A stretch of DNA of 64,000 bases, from assembly GCA_013375455.1 (NCBI GenBank), contig JABXJT010000002.1:37537-101536 (forward strand), in the 5' to 3' direction. Each line of letters starts with the position of its first letter. Within the stretch, counting starts at the first letter, position 1. Origin of the DNA: Candidatus Helarchaeota archaeon. Its GTDB lineage: Archaea > Asgardarchaeota > Lokiarchaeia > Helarchaeales > HEL-GB-A. Both the position numbers and the translations under genes were made by a program. Shown here piece by piece: positions 41,855 through 51,563 of the stretch. The notes below the pieces were generated by a model. That model was given only the letters and a program-made list of their open reading frames with translations, had not been told where the DNA came from and searched no databases.

Positions 41855-42919
41855 TCACTCAGAAGCGAGAAATTTCTTTAATCGATCTTCTTTAGTTTCA
41901 ATCTTTTTTTGCAATTCCGCCCGTTTTTCCCCCAATAGAAAAAGTATTGTCTCTAAATATTTCCTTTTAATTTCTAATTTCTCCAGAATAACTTCTAAAT
42001 CTATTAAATTCTCTGCCTGTTCTAGCATTTCTTCTAATTGTTCTGATTTCTTAATCATTTTTAAAATTGAGATGCGCATATAGGTGTTAATTTCATTTTC
42101 CGATTTCATTTTTTTAACTTTTTTAAGCAAGGTGCGTGAAAAGGTGAGATCCCCAACTAGATTAAGAAATTTCTCACTATCCATGGAATATCTCGGCAAT
42201 TTTTGCAAGGATTCAAAGATCTGTGGCTCCTTATTCCATTCTTGCTCTTCAATCGCTAATATATCAAAGGCAGGGATGGTTTCAGCATCAGCCGTAAGCA
42301 TTTCTATAATAACGATTTTGTGTGGAATGAATGGAGTAATTGAATCACAAATCGTAATTATTGATTTAATATCCTTACCGACAATCAGAACGGGAAGGTT
42401 ACAAATAACACAATGAAATAATTTTACCAAGTTGTCTTCTTTAATGATTTTTAACATTGATTTTACTGGTAATCTCTCTACCGGCTTTTTAAGTTGTTGA
42501 TCTATCTTCTTTATATCTTCATAAAGCCGCATTAACTCTACGGTAATGACAGAGGGGTCTTCACTTCGTAATACTGGAGCTATTTGTTTTATCCTATTCT
42601 CTAGATAAACAGAGTTCTCATAAAGTAAATTTTCATCCTCTTTATTCACTAGAATTGAAATTGCAGCGGGTCTTGACCCACCTCGCGCTTTTTTCGTAGG
42701 AATTACAAAATAATAGATGAACATAGCTAGATCCGCGATTGACAAAGCGATAATCGCTTTACCCTCGTGAGCTTTCTGATAATCTCCAAAAAATGAGGAG
42801 GTTAACGATTGTACGGAAAGATTTATTATGAGCTCTTCATCTGTATTTGACGGTAGATAAAACGCGGGCATCGGTCCAAATTCGTCATCAAAGACCGAAA
42901 ATAACAGAATCTTGCTCAT
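41855..42919 (-). CDS. Longin-domain protein with a possible DENN-like second domain
   Basis: This 354-residue protein starts with a longin-like domain (residues ~1-115): ILLFSVFDDEFGPMPAFYLPSN, then IALSIADLAMFIYYFVIP and a helix ending ENRIKQIAPVL. A second globular part (about 145-265) reads LFHCVICNLPVLIVGKDIK, ICDSITPFIPHKIVIIE and AFDILAIEEQEW, a spacing of strands and helices similar to the cDENN core. The last ~100 residues are a long coiled coil. Eukaryotic DENN proteins combine a longin-type uDENN with cDENN and act as Rab exchange factors. The longin part is moderately sure; the DENN link is inference. No membrane helix is present. Confidence 0.65.
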   Translation of the reverse strand: MSKILLFSVFDDEFGPMPAFYLPSNTDEELIINLSVQSLTSSFFGDYQKAHEGKAIIALSIADLAMFIYYFVIPTKKARGGSRPAAISILVNKEDENLLYENSVYLENRIKQIAPVLRSEDPSVITVELMRLYEDIKKIDQQLKKPVERLPVKSMLKIIKEDNLVKLFHCVICNLPVLIVGKDIKSIITICDSITPFIPHKIVIIEMLTADAETIPAFDILAIEEQEWNKEPQIFESLQKLPRYSMDSEKFLNLVGDLTFSRTLLKKVKKMKSENEINTYMRISILKMIKKSEQLEEMLEQAENLIDLEVILEKLEIKRKYLETILFLLGEKRAELQKKIETKEDRLKKFLASE

Positions 42920-43035
42920 TTCATCTTTTCCTAATAGTCTTCCAACCTTCTATTGTAACCTCTTTATACATGTTACAAAAATCTATCTTATTAAAAATTG
43001 ATATTGGGCTTTCCAGTAAAAGATGGGAGTGAACA

Positions 43036-45642
43036 TCAACGAGGCTTTTCAATCTTTCGAATTAAATCGAAAATTTTTCCCTCGATCTCATTTTCTCCTA
43101 TGACCTTTGCTAACCTTTCAATCCCTTGTAATCTATGAATCAAATTATCGAAAAATCGAAGCAAATCCCCCGAATAGACTTTTAAGTTGAAGGTTCTATC
43201 CATATGCTGGGATATTTTTCGCGGGGTGAGACCTTTTTCCATTCTCAATTGGACCAATTTCCTATCCATCGACAGTATTGGGCAATCACAGTAGGGAGCA
43301 TTTCCGCAGCCACAGCTAAAGAAAACCTTTTGCCACTTAACAATCGATTGTGCTACACCCGCGTATTTCCGCAACCGTCGCTTATATTTACCCAACCTGG
43401 CCGTGATTCCAACAATTCTCCCAGCAATGAATTTGTTAGGTAGGTTGATTTTGAATTCATCTAAAAAGATTTTCTTGATTTCATCGGTCATATAGATATT
43501 CTCGAAGAACTCTAGTCGAATTGCAATATTCAATGGGTCTTTATTCTTGTGAAGCTCTCGGACAATCATCAATCCTTGTTGGACGGTAAAGAAAGAGAGT
43601 GCAATAGCCCGCCCAAGAGTTGTAACAATGTATTTATTCTCTTTTCTTTTTATCAATTTATGCTTTCGAAGTCCCTTTAGAAGAAGGGGCAGGTCCTCTC
43701 TCGTACCAATCAAATTTTCGTAAAACTCCTCTATTTTGGTGTCTATACCAGCTGCAATTGCAGCGAGCACCTGACTTTCTACTAACTCCGGATCATACTC
43801 TAGTCTCAGATTTTCAATGGTGCTTCCTAAAAGATCAAGGCCGATTTGATCCTCAGTCTTGTCAGTTCCATGATAATTTTTCCCGATCTCTACTAAAACA
43901 TAGATTTTTCCCAGTTCTTGCATGCGAAATCTCCCCGCCCGACCGCTCATATTCAAAAACATGTTAGGTGAGAGTATTTCGATGCCCATCAGACACGACT
44001 CGAAGATCACCTGCGAACAAGGCGTATCGAACCCCGCACCCAAAGCGTACGTGGTAACTATTGCTTGGAGGTTTCCACTTTCAAACTCCTTGGAAATGAA
44101 TTTCCGGTCAAGGTACGTCAATCCAGAATGATATGCCATTGCATTTATTCCTTTTTCATTTTGAAGCACATTCGCAAGATACTCACACCGCCACCGTGCA
44201 TTTGTAAAAATAAGGCTGGAGCCTGGAAATCCAAATTTACTAATCTTCCTTGACTCACTTCTAACTAATTGTATGATGTTGAATATCTTTTCATATTCCG
44301 ATTTACAGAGTACAAGATGGCGCTCTAAAGGCACCAAGCGTTCATCATACTCAACCGGCTTTAGACGAAGCAATTTTCCGATTTCTTGCGCGTTCCCAAT
44401 TGTTGCAGAGAGCCCAATTACTTGCGCTTCCGGGTATAATATGAAAATTTTAGCAATTAACCCTGCAAGAACTGCGCCCCTGTCTTCATCATCTAATATC
44501 TGAATTTCATCAATGATTATCGTGGAAATTTTACCAATATTTTTTATTTCTTCAGGTCCCTTTCGGAGGAGAAAATCAAATGCTTCATAAGAAGCACATA
44601 TAATATCCGAATCTTGGATGTCCTCATCGACAATTACAAGGTCCTCTTCTCCGACATCAATTTTCGACATGCCTACTCTAATTGTTACGTAAAAGTCACG
44701 GTATCTACTCTTAAAATTCTGGTATTTCTGGTTAACAAGAGCTACTAAATTACCCAAATACAGAACCTTCCCTTCATCGTTACGGTAAAGCTTGGTTATT
44801 GCTGCTAACTCGCCTATTAAAGTTTTCCCAGTCCCCGTGGGCGCTGAAATCAGCATTTTCTCATTTTTAAGGAGCCCATTTTGGATTGCTAGGTGCTGAA
44901 TTGGCAGTAGCTTGGTTACTTTCTCCCTTTTTAAGAGTGTCAGAAATTGTTGAGGTAATTCATAATTAGAGATGGGATATTCCCTGCGTTTTTCTACCGA
45001 AACTTCTAATTTATCATAAAAGGTAAATTCCGGATTCTTGCTCGCATCGAAACCAGGTTCAAATATCTTTAAAATCTTACCAACATTATGCCCGTATTTC
45101 TTTTTTAGGAGTAATTCTATTCGTCCAGTGAATTTCTTATTGGGGACAAAGCCTCGAAATTCACTTTCATCAGATATTTCTTTCATTGCGCACTGAAAAC
45201 AGAAGGTGTCGTTGTCTCGATAATAGCGGTCTTTTTTCTTTAGGAATGTAATTCTATTGTCCATTATACATAATTTACAAATTTCGATCTCATCGTAACT
45301 GATTTGATAATCATGCAGCATCTCAGTGAAGTCATCTAAACTATTCTTTTCATCTCTTGTTACATAGATATTTCTTGCTTGGCGTAGCAATTTAATGAAC
45401 TCTTTTGGTTGAAAGTATTGCGTGCCAAAATGTTTATACTCTATTTTGATAGGACGCAAGCGATTTGAATCTCTAAATTCTAATTTTACACGCAAATACC
45501 GAAATGGAACGATTTGCGAAACTTTTTGTCCTCTTTTAGGGAGTTCAAAAAGGAGTATCCGGAGATCTGTAATAAATTTTTTCGGGGGAAGCACCAGAAC
45601 ATTGAATTTAGCAGGAATATCCTTCACGCGTAATGCCTTCAA
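43036..45642 (-). CDS. Archaea-specific SF2 helicase (COG1202 type)
   Basis: This 868-residue protein is a Ski2-like SF2 helicase. The N-terminal ~210 residues include a four-cysteine zinc site (CKLC ... CFQC). Walker A is SAPTGTGKT (K273), the DExH box is DEIQ (378-381), and the second RecA domain has GFDTPCSQVIFE and NMSGRAGRFR. The C-terminal part contains a cysteine cluster (CGCGNAPYCDC), followed by RMEKGLTPRKISQHM. This arrangement fits the archaeal COG1202 group, whose role in repair or RNA handling is not established. Start is TTG 45642; the frame continues open upstream but without a standard start. It is monocistronic or joined to the downstream longin gene, 116 bases away. Confidence 0.88.
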   Translation of the reverse strand: MKALRVKDIPAKFNVLVLPPKKFITDLRILLFELPKRGQKVSQIVPFRYLRVKLEFRDSNRLRPIKIEYKHFGTQYFQPKEFIKLLRQARNIYVTRDEKNSLDDFTEMLHDYQISYDEIEICKLCIMDNRITFLKKKDRYYRDNDTFCFQCAMKEISDESEFRGFVPNKKFTGRIELLLKKKYGHNVGKILKIFEPGFDASKNPEFTFYDKLEVSVEKRREYPISNYELPQQFLTLLKREKVTKLLPIQHLAIQNGLLKNEKMLISAPTGTGKTLIGELAAITKLYRNDEGKVLYLGNLVALVNQKYQNFKSRYRDFYVTIRVGMSKIDVGEEDLVIVDEDIQDSDIICASYEAFDFLLRKGPEEIKNIGKISTIIIDEIQILDDEDRGAVLAGLIAKIFILYPEAQVIGLSATIGNAQEIGKLLRLKPVEYDERLVPLERHLVLCKSEYEKIFNIIQLVRSESRKISKFGFPGSSLIFTNARWRCEYLANVLQNEKGINAMAYHSGLTYLDRKFISKEFESGNLQAIVTTYALGAGFDTPCSQVIFESCLMGIEILSPNMFLNMSGRAGRFRMQELGKIYVLVEIGKNYHGTDKTEDQIGLDLLGSTIENLRLEYDPELVESQVLAAIAAGIDTKIEEFYENLIGTREDLPLLLKGLRKHKLIKRKENKYIVTTLGRAIALSFFTVQQGLMIVRELHKNKDPLNIAIRLEFFENIYMTDEIKKIFLDEFKINLPNKFIAGRIVGITARLGKYKRRLRKYAGVAQSIVKWQKVFFSCGCGNAPYCDCPILSMDRKLVQLRMEKGLTPRKISQHMDRTFNLKVYSGDLLRFFDNLIHRLQGIERLAKVIGENEIEGKIFDLIRKIEKPR

Positions 45643-45834
45643 TCTATTTTTTATTTCATCAAGAATAATTTTTAGTATCTTAAAAACACAATCACTTTAA
45701 AATAAATCAACTTATTACATTACTCATTTAGAATCGTATCTCTCAAGATAAACTATATCACAAAAAATCATTAAACCACAATCGAGTTAAACGAGAATTT
45801 GAGAATATTGAAGCAAATTTAGCGTGAATTTAAA

Positions 45835-46908
45835 TTAGCTGAAAGCATATTTTATTAGTTTTTCAATGGGTTTAACCCGAATTGGTTCTCTGTCCCAATC
45901 CTCTAAAATTGGGCTATAGATTATTTCAATGTTTTCTACGAATTTTGCCAATTTCTTTCGGTATATACCAAAATACTCATCTACGATTAGAGCTGCAATT
46001 ATATCTTGTCCATAAGCAAAAATTATTTGTTTATCTTGGTGATCCATTATCGTTAACTGTTTTTTGCTTTCCATCAATTCGGTCAATAGTTGACTGATTC
46101 CAATTAAGCTTCCCGCTATAACCTGAGAAACCTGATCGGGCGTTTTACGAGAACCTGCAAAATCGTATTCACAGATGCAGCTTCCTGATTTGTGCATTAG
46201 CAATAATTTATTCAAATTTTTCGTCCAATCTATTTCTCTCAAACTTGGTAATCCCACAAAAACTAAAGATATAAGACTTATTCCAAAAATAATGAAGATA
46301 TCTCCAATAAATCTTGAAATTGAGCCAAAGGAACTCACCATCAAATTAATGGTGCTCGCGTAGCCAAGACCGTAAGCAAGAACCCCAAGAAAGAACCCAT
46401 AAATGCTCAGTCGATATTCTTTTATTTTGGAACTTATTTTTTTCACATAAATTAATAACACTATTACAAATAGGACCCAACCAACCAACGCAAAATAAAC
46501 TGGCTCAATAATAACGAAAAAGAAATCTATTGCCATAAAAATTAAGGATCCAAGTAGAATAATGGAAAAAATATGGTTTTTTTGCCCCAATTCGCGCTCC
46601 GCATTAAAGGTAAAGACCAACGCCCCAATCCCCATAATGCTATATGCGATATTTCCATAAAAGTGCCGGCTTTCAGGGAGAGATAAATAATCTACATACA
46701 AATCGCTAATTATAAAAAAGAAAACCATAAAAGCGAAGGCAAAAAAGAAAGTCGACAACGCTAGAATCAATGCTTTTCCCCTCTCTTTCTTTAAGAACCT
46801 GTACAGGAAAATGACACCGAATTCAAGACCTAAGAGAACAATGACTGCTTCTAGGATAAGTATGGGTTCCCGAAGGACGTCATTAATGGGTATCCAGTAA
46901 TCAGCCAT
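45835..46908 (-). CDS. Seven-helix membrane protein with cytosolic roadblock-like domain (copy B)
   Basis: This 357-residue protein has about seven membrane helices in the first 230 residues (ILILEAVIVLLGLEFGVIFLY, LILALSTFFFAFAFMVFFFII and others). A cytosolic domain follows (about 235-350): LLLMHKSGSCICEYDF, IAGSLIGISQLLTELM, QIIFAYGQDIIAALIVDEY and LAKFVENIEIIY. This is the same pattern as the roadblock/longin-like module in three other proteins of the window. It is a paralog of the next gene and overlaps it by 8 bases. By topology it resembles a receptor or sensor feeding a GTPase switch; that is inference. Confidence 0.75.
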   Translation of the reverse strand: MADYWIPINDVLREPILILEAVIVLLGLEFGVIFLYRFLKKERGKALILALSTFFFAFAFMVFFFIISDLYVDYLSLPESRHFYGNIAYSIMGIGALVFTFNAERELGQKNHIFSIILLGSLIFMAIDFFFVIIEPVYFALVGWVLFVIVLLIYVKKISSKIKEYRLSIYGFFLGVLAYGLGYASTINLMVSSFGSISRFIGDIFIIFGISLISLVFVGLPSLREIDWTKNLNKLLLMHKSGSCICEYDFAGSRKTPDQVSQVIAGSLIGISQLLTELMESKKQLTIMDHQDKQIIFAYGQDIIAALIVDEYFGIYRKKLAKFVENIEIIYSPILEDWDREPIRVKPIEKLIKYAFS

Positions 46909-48019
46909 TTTCTTTCCCTTCCTCCTTTATAAATTGCCCAAAATTTGCCTTAACTACCGCATCTAAGAAGGTAAATCGCTGTAAATCTCCATCCCATTCA
47001 GCCAGCTCATCTTCATAAATAATTTCAATAGCCTCAGTAAATTTCTTTAATTTAACTCGCAAAATTTCTAGTGGTTCCTCTACAATAAGCACGTTAATCA
47101 AATACTTTCCATAATCAAAGAGAAGTATAACATCTCCATGATCCACCATATCTAGCTGTTTTTCACTATCAATTAAACTAGAAATAACTTTTGATATACT
47201 CGCCAATCCTCCTGCCATAAGCAACTCATCTCTCTTTCGATCTCCTTCTTGAGCGTAATTGTAATTGGCAACGGATACGCCGCTCTGATGGATCACAAAA
47301 AAATGTCTTAATTTTTCAGGCCAAATAAATTCCGACAGGCTGGGAACGCCAATGTATAACGCTGCCACGCATAAAACTCCCGTCATCATTAGAAGATCAC
47401 CTATGTAGCGAACCCAGAATCCACCGAAAAACTCCACACTCCAATCTGCTACGGCCCCAAAGCCTAAAATTAGGAGAACGGCTCCAACTACCAACGAAAA
47501 AATGTTCAATCTCCACTTTTCAGTCCGCTTTGAAGTAAATTTCTTGATATAGAAGAAAATTAAAAAGATAAAAATAAGCCATCCTCCAGCGGTAAGGATG
47601 AATGAATCGATCATGGGGAAGATTGCGTTAATAAGTAAAAATCCAAACACGGCTACAAGCAATATTGTAAACAAGTGCTTCTTAAAACCTATTTCCCGTT
47701 CTGCATAGTATGTAAATATGGTTGCTCCCAATCCGGCTACGAGATAACCAATATTTAGAACGTTCTCTCTATTAATTACCCCTTCCACGTAGAAATCCGC
47801 CACCATAAAAATTGAAACAACGGAGGCATATGAAAAGAAAATTCCCGCCCAGGCTAAAAGCATATAATTAGAGACAGATCGTTCCGTCCTTAGGAATTTT
47901 CTCGCAAAAATCATTCCTGCTTGAAGTACGATAATTACAAGCAATCCTTCTACAATTAACAATGATTCTCTAAAGGGTCCATCTATTGGAAATATTAATA
48001 CCAAGTGACTGCTCGCCAC
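46901..48019 (-). CDS. Seven-helix membrane protein with cytosolic roadblock-like domain (copy A)
   Basis: This 372-residue protein has seven hydrophobic segments up to about residue 235. The cytosolic domain contains FFVIHQSGVSVANYNY, LMAGGLASISKVISSLI, VILLFDYGKYLINVLIVEE and LKKFTEAIEIIYEDELAEWDGD. It shares gene length, helix order and C-terminal module with its neighbour, showing an old tandem duplication. The segment after helix 7 (YIGVPSLSEFIWPEKLRHF) is shared with the copy. Start is GTG 48019. The two genes overlap by 8 bases, so the proteins are probably made together and may form a heteromer. Confidence 0.75.
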   Translation of the reverse strand: MASSHLVLIFPIDGPFRESLLIVEGLLVIIVLQAGMIFARKFLRTERSVSNYMLLAWAGIFFSYASVVSIFMVADFYVEGVINRENVLNIGYLVAGLGATIFTYYAEREIGFKKHLFTILLVAVFGFLLINAIFPMIDSFILTAGGWLIFIFLIFFYIKKFTSKRTEKWRLNIFSLVVGAVLLILGFGAVADWSVEFFGGFWVRYIGDLLMMTGVLCVAALYIGVPSLSEFIWPEKLRHFFVIHQSGVSVANYNYAQEGDRKRDELLMAGGLASISKVISSLIDSEKQLDMVDHGDVILLFDYGKYLINVLIVEEPLEILRVKLKKFTEAIEIIYEDELAEWDGDLQRFTFLDAVVKANFGQFIKEEGKENG

Positions 48020-48116
48020 GCTTTTGATAATTTTAATATTTGAATTATCTAAAAATTTCCTTTATCTAATATATTTTATTTTTTAATACCTTAGATATAA
48101 ATCAAAATAAAAGGAT

Positions 48117-50567
48117 GTGGATCCACTGAAAATTATAGTGAAAAGAGCAGAGACGCGAATACCCCAGGAAAGTACCTGCACGAAAAATTCATTCTACTCA
48201 TTAATTTCTCTTGCTGAACAAGTACAAAATATAAAATTCAATGTTTTCCCCAATATTAAAGGAAATCAATTAAAATTTATTAGTTTAGAAGGTTTATGGA
48301 AACGGAAAGCAGATAATGGCGATGTGAGTGAAAATGCCACATCAAAGGACTTTGATGATTTTGAATGGAGCGATGTCAAGGTCCCAAACAATTATGGGCT
48401 CGAAGGGGAATTGCAACGCCATTACGCCCCCGTATGGTATAGACGCAAATTTCGATTAGATGAACAAAAATTCGCTGAATTACATTTTTCGGGAGTTGAT
48501 TACCTTTCAGAATTTTGGTTAAACGGAACGAAATTAGGCGAGCACGAAGGTTATTTTGCTCCCTTTTACTTTGACATTACTAATCATCTCGAAAAGGATA
48601 ATGTTTTGGTTGTTAAAGTAGTTGACCCCTGTGAAAACTTGGATCCAAATGGGAATTGGATAACCCATCGGAAAAAGTACATAAAGGGGACGATGAATTA
48701 TCACGATTCTCGCCCAGGCGGGCTTCCAGGAAGGATGTCTCCCAAATGGACTTCAGAATGGGGTCAAAGCCTGACAACTGGCGGAATTACTCAATCTGTT
48801 TATCTTAAATGCACGGGTGTTATTTCCCTTTTCAATAGTTTCATCACACCCCGAAATTTAAAGGGTTTAATTCACGTCGCCATAATATTAGAGAATAAGG
48901 GCAAGGATTCTTTAGCATCCATCATAAATTTAAAAATTATCGATCCAAATTCGGAAGTTGGCGAAACTACGCTCGAAGTTGAACTAAATCCGGGTCCAAA
49001 TCGTATAGATCTCGAGATTGAAATACCGAACCCCATCCTATGGTACCCGATTACCACTGAATTTGACGGGGCTCCTTCTCTTTATGAATTAGTAATTCAA
49101 GCATTTGATGGTGGTCAACTCTCCGATGAAATATCTACGACTTTCGGCATCAGGACAGTCAGATTAGATTATCAGCCTTGGAAATTTCACGTAAATAATG
49201 AGTATCTGTTCATTAAAGCAGTAAATTACATACCACGGGAGCATTTCGCCGATGTTGATGAGTCCTTTTATCGAAGAGATCAGCAATTAATTAAAGAAGC
49301 CCATCTCAATAGCGTTGGAGTTCATGCACACGTGCAATGTGAAGATTGTTATGCGGCCACCGATAAAGAGGGCATCCTTACCTTCCAAGATTTTGCACTT
49401 CAGTGGGCCTATGACAGTGGTATTAACACGAATCCAGGTTTTAGGGATAAAGCGTGCCAACAAATTAGTGAAATGGTCTATTTTCTTTATAACCATCCCA
49501 GCGTGGTGTATTGGTGTTGCCACAATGAACCACCCGTGCTTTTTGTTCGTCCCAAGCGCGATGAAATTGATGACTCTGATAATCAAGTATTGGATGAATT
49601 GTTGGAAGCTACTGTCAAAAAGATCGATGCAAGCCGCCCTGTTCATAGAGCCTCAGGGTTAGGGGAAGATTTGCACGTGTATGATGGCTCGTTAATGGGT
49701 GGAAGCATCTATGGTGCCCGAAAACGGAAATCGGGGTTCATATCGGAATTCGGATTCTGGTCTATCGCCGAAAGTTCGGTAAAATGGGGTGATGTGGGCT
49801 GGCCTCCCACGCCTGAAGAGCTCGTGCAATGGTCTAGTAGGTGTAGCTTCTTTGGGTCCACTTCCACCTTCATTGGACGCCCGAAATATTATGCGACCCG
49901 GGAAGATTGGATCAAAGCAAGCCTTCTTTACGGTGCTTTTCTTGCTAAATATCAAACTGAAATATTTCGGAGTCAGAAAGGGAACCCCTATAATGCACTC
50001 CGGTGGCATTTCTTCGCGGATTGGTGGGGATATGCGGGTGGAGGTCTGGTCGACGTGGATCGCAAGCCTAAACTTCCCTATTACTGGTATAAGGAGGCAT
50101 GTCGCCCCATACTTCTAATCGCCGATTTAAATACTACTATTTATCCACCTAACACCGAACTAACAATTCCTCTTATTGCCGTTAATGATTATTCTAAAGA
50201 AATTGAATTAAAATGGGAATGTGAACTCCTTCAGGTAAGCGGTTCGCGCATTATTGCTGGAGATCTTAGTGGGGCCACCTTAGGCGGCACTGGTGAACGC
50301 TGTAAAAAACATCATAAAGTTGCCCTTCCACTTGAAGAACCTGATGTGTTAAATACTGTTATTCAGAAAAAAGGATCTTCGAAATTACCGCCAAATCATG
50401 CTTTACAAATAGATACATTAAAATTTTCAACGCCAAATACCGAAAAGAACCCCTCCTACCTCATTCAGCTGAAATGGATCACCAACGGCTCAGAAGAATC
50501 CAATTGGGCTCATTTCATGATCGGGAATATCGATGCAAAGATGAAACCCGGTGTCACGCGACTCTAA
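48117..50567 (+). CDS. Glycoside hydrolase family 2 protein
   Basis: This 816-residue protein is a GH2 glycosidase. A sugar-binding jelly-roll comes first (HYAPVWYRRKF, LHFSGVDYLSEFWLNGTKLGEHEGYFAPF), then an Ig-like domain and the TIM barrel. The acid/base is E471 in CHNEPP and the nucleophile E544 in SEFGFW, the usual GH2 pair. The overall look is nearest to beta-mannosidase or exo-beta-glucosaminidase types; the substrate is not fixed. There is no signal peptide, so it should act in the cytosol on imported or internal glycosides. Start GTG 48117 is only a few bases after AAGG, so a start further in (GTG 48138) is possible. Confidence 0.88.
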   Translation: MDPLKIIVKRAETRIPQESTCTKNSFYSLISLAEQVQNIKFNVFPNIKGNQLKFISLEGLWKRKADNGDVSENATSKDFDDFEWSDVKVPNNYGLEGELQRHYAPVWYRRKFRLDEQKFAELHFSGVDYLSEFWLNGTKLGEHEGYFAPFYFDITNHLEKDNVLVVKVVDPCENLDPNGNWITHRKKYIKGTMNYHDSRPGGLPGRMSPKWTSEWGQSLTTGGITQSVYLKCTGVISLFNSFITPRNLKGLIHVAIILENKGKDSLASIINLKIIDPNSEVGETTLEVELNPGPNRIDLEIEIPNPILWYPITTEFDGAPSLYELVIQAFDGGQLSDEISTTFGIRTVRLDYQPWKFHVNNEYLFIKAVNYIPREHFADVDESFYRRDQQLIKEAHLNSVGVHAHVQCEDCYAATDKEGILTFQDFALQWAYDSGINTNPGFRDKACQQISEMVYFLYNHPSVVYWCCHNEPPVLFVRPKRDEIDDSDNQVLDELLEATVKKIDASRPVHRASGLGEDLHVYDGSLMGGSIYGARKRKSGFISEFGFWSIAESSVKWGDVGWPPTPEELVQWSSRCSFFGSTSTFIGRPKYYATREDWIKASLLYGAFLAKYQTEIFRSQKGNPYNALRWHFFADWWGYAGGGLVDVDRKPKLPYYWYKEACRPILLIADLNTTIYPPNTELTIPLIAVNDYSKEIELKWECELLQVSGSRIIAGDLSGATLGGTGERCKKHHKVALPLEEPDVLNTVIQKKGSSKLPPNHALQIDTLKFSTPNTEKNPSYLIQLKWITNGSEESNWAHFMIGNIDAKMKPGVTRL

Positions 50568-50635
50568 AGCCTTAGCTAGAATCCTTCAATTATGGTGATG
50601 CTTCAATTTTAGAGGAATCCCTAATGAAAATATCC

Positions 50636-51508
50636 TTATATGGATTGAAAAGGAAACGCGGGATCCATTTTCAATAAAGCCGCAATATGAAAAGCCCCCC
50701 AGGCGCCACACAGGTCACAATTCACGTCATTTCCATAGCAGCAGAAGGGATGCTCAAATCCATCATCGCCTAAATAGAGGGGAAGAAAGAATCTCTTTAT
50801 GGGGCAATTATTCGTTACTTCTAATGAATTCGGGGATAACATTAATTCAAAGGCCAGTTCTTTATTCAGGACATATTTAGGATATTTCCTTTTTAATGCA
50901 AGTGCTTTTTTCACGGCAGGGTCGCGTTCTTGAAGCGTTTGCCAAGCTAATTCGGATGAATCGTTTCGACGTGGGGCATAGAATGAGAGGCATATGCCTC
51001 TAAAAGGCGTTTCCCGACGTAGAACATCAATCAATTCCTCAAAACAGTGCTCGTTCTTTTTGCTAACGACACAAATACATTGCAGGTCTCCAGTAAAGTC
51101 ATCTGGTAGGGCATTCAGATTAGACATGACTTTCTGAAAACAACCCTTCCCTCTTACTTCATCATTAATTTCTTCAGGTCCATCTAGAGAAACAACCCAC
51201 TTGATTTTTGGACCTAAATTTATGAAAGGAACCGTTCCATTGGTAGTAATGACATTTCGAGGAAATAATTTAATCCCTAATTTTAACACGTCTTTCCGGA
51301 GAAGTGGTTCCCCGCCCATCCAGACCATCGAGAAAATCCCATGTCTATTCCGGTATTTTTTGAGGTGCTTGATCATCACTTCAGCAGGCATTTCGTTTTT
51401 TTTGGTGGGGCGATTTGGATTCCCCTCGCGAAAGACAAAGCAATGAGAACATTTCAGGGTGCACCGGTTCGTGATATTAACCATGGCCATTGGGTAGAAT
51501 TTTGGCAT
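50636..51508 (-). CDS. Radical SAM protein with C-terminal cysteine cluster
   Basis: This 290-residue protein has the classic radical SAM motif C16-x3-C20-x2-C23 (CTLKCSHC), then MVWMGGEPLLRKD and VVSLDGPEEINDEVRG, as in peptide- or cofactor-modifying enzymes of the SPASM/MoaA group. A second cluster near the end (CCYGNDVNCDLCGAW) probably holds an auxiliary iron-sulfur centre. The tail is shorter than a full SPASM domain. No small precursor peptide is seen beside it. Start is ATG 51508, preceded by GGGAAAG. It converges with the GH2 gene and is followed upstream by a nitroreductase gene on the same strand. Confidence 0.82.
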   Translation of the reverse strand: MPKFYPMAMVNITNRCTLKCSHCFVFREGNPNRPTKKNEMPAEVMIKHLKKYRNRHGIFSMVWMGGEPLLRKDVLKLGIKLFPRNVITTNGTVPFINLGPKIKWVVSLDGPEEINDEVRGKGCFQKVMSNLNALPDDFTGDLQCICVVSKKNEHCFEELIDVLRRETPFRGICLSFYAPRRNDSSELAWQTLQERDPAVKKALALKRKYPKYVLNKELAFELMLSPNSLEVTNNCPIKRFFLPLYLGDDGFEHPFCCYGNDVNCDLCGAWGAFHIAALLKMDPAFPFQSI

Positions 51509-51563
51509 ATCTTTCCCTTCGATAATTCTCTAGAAACCTAAAATTTTATTTATTTTATTATAG

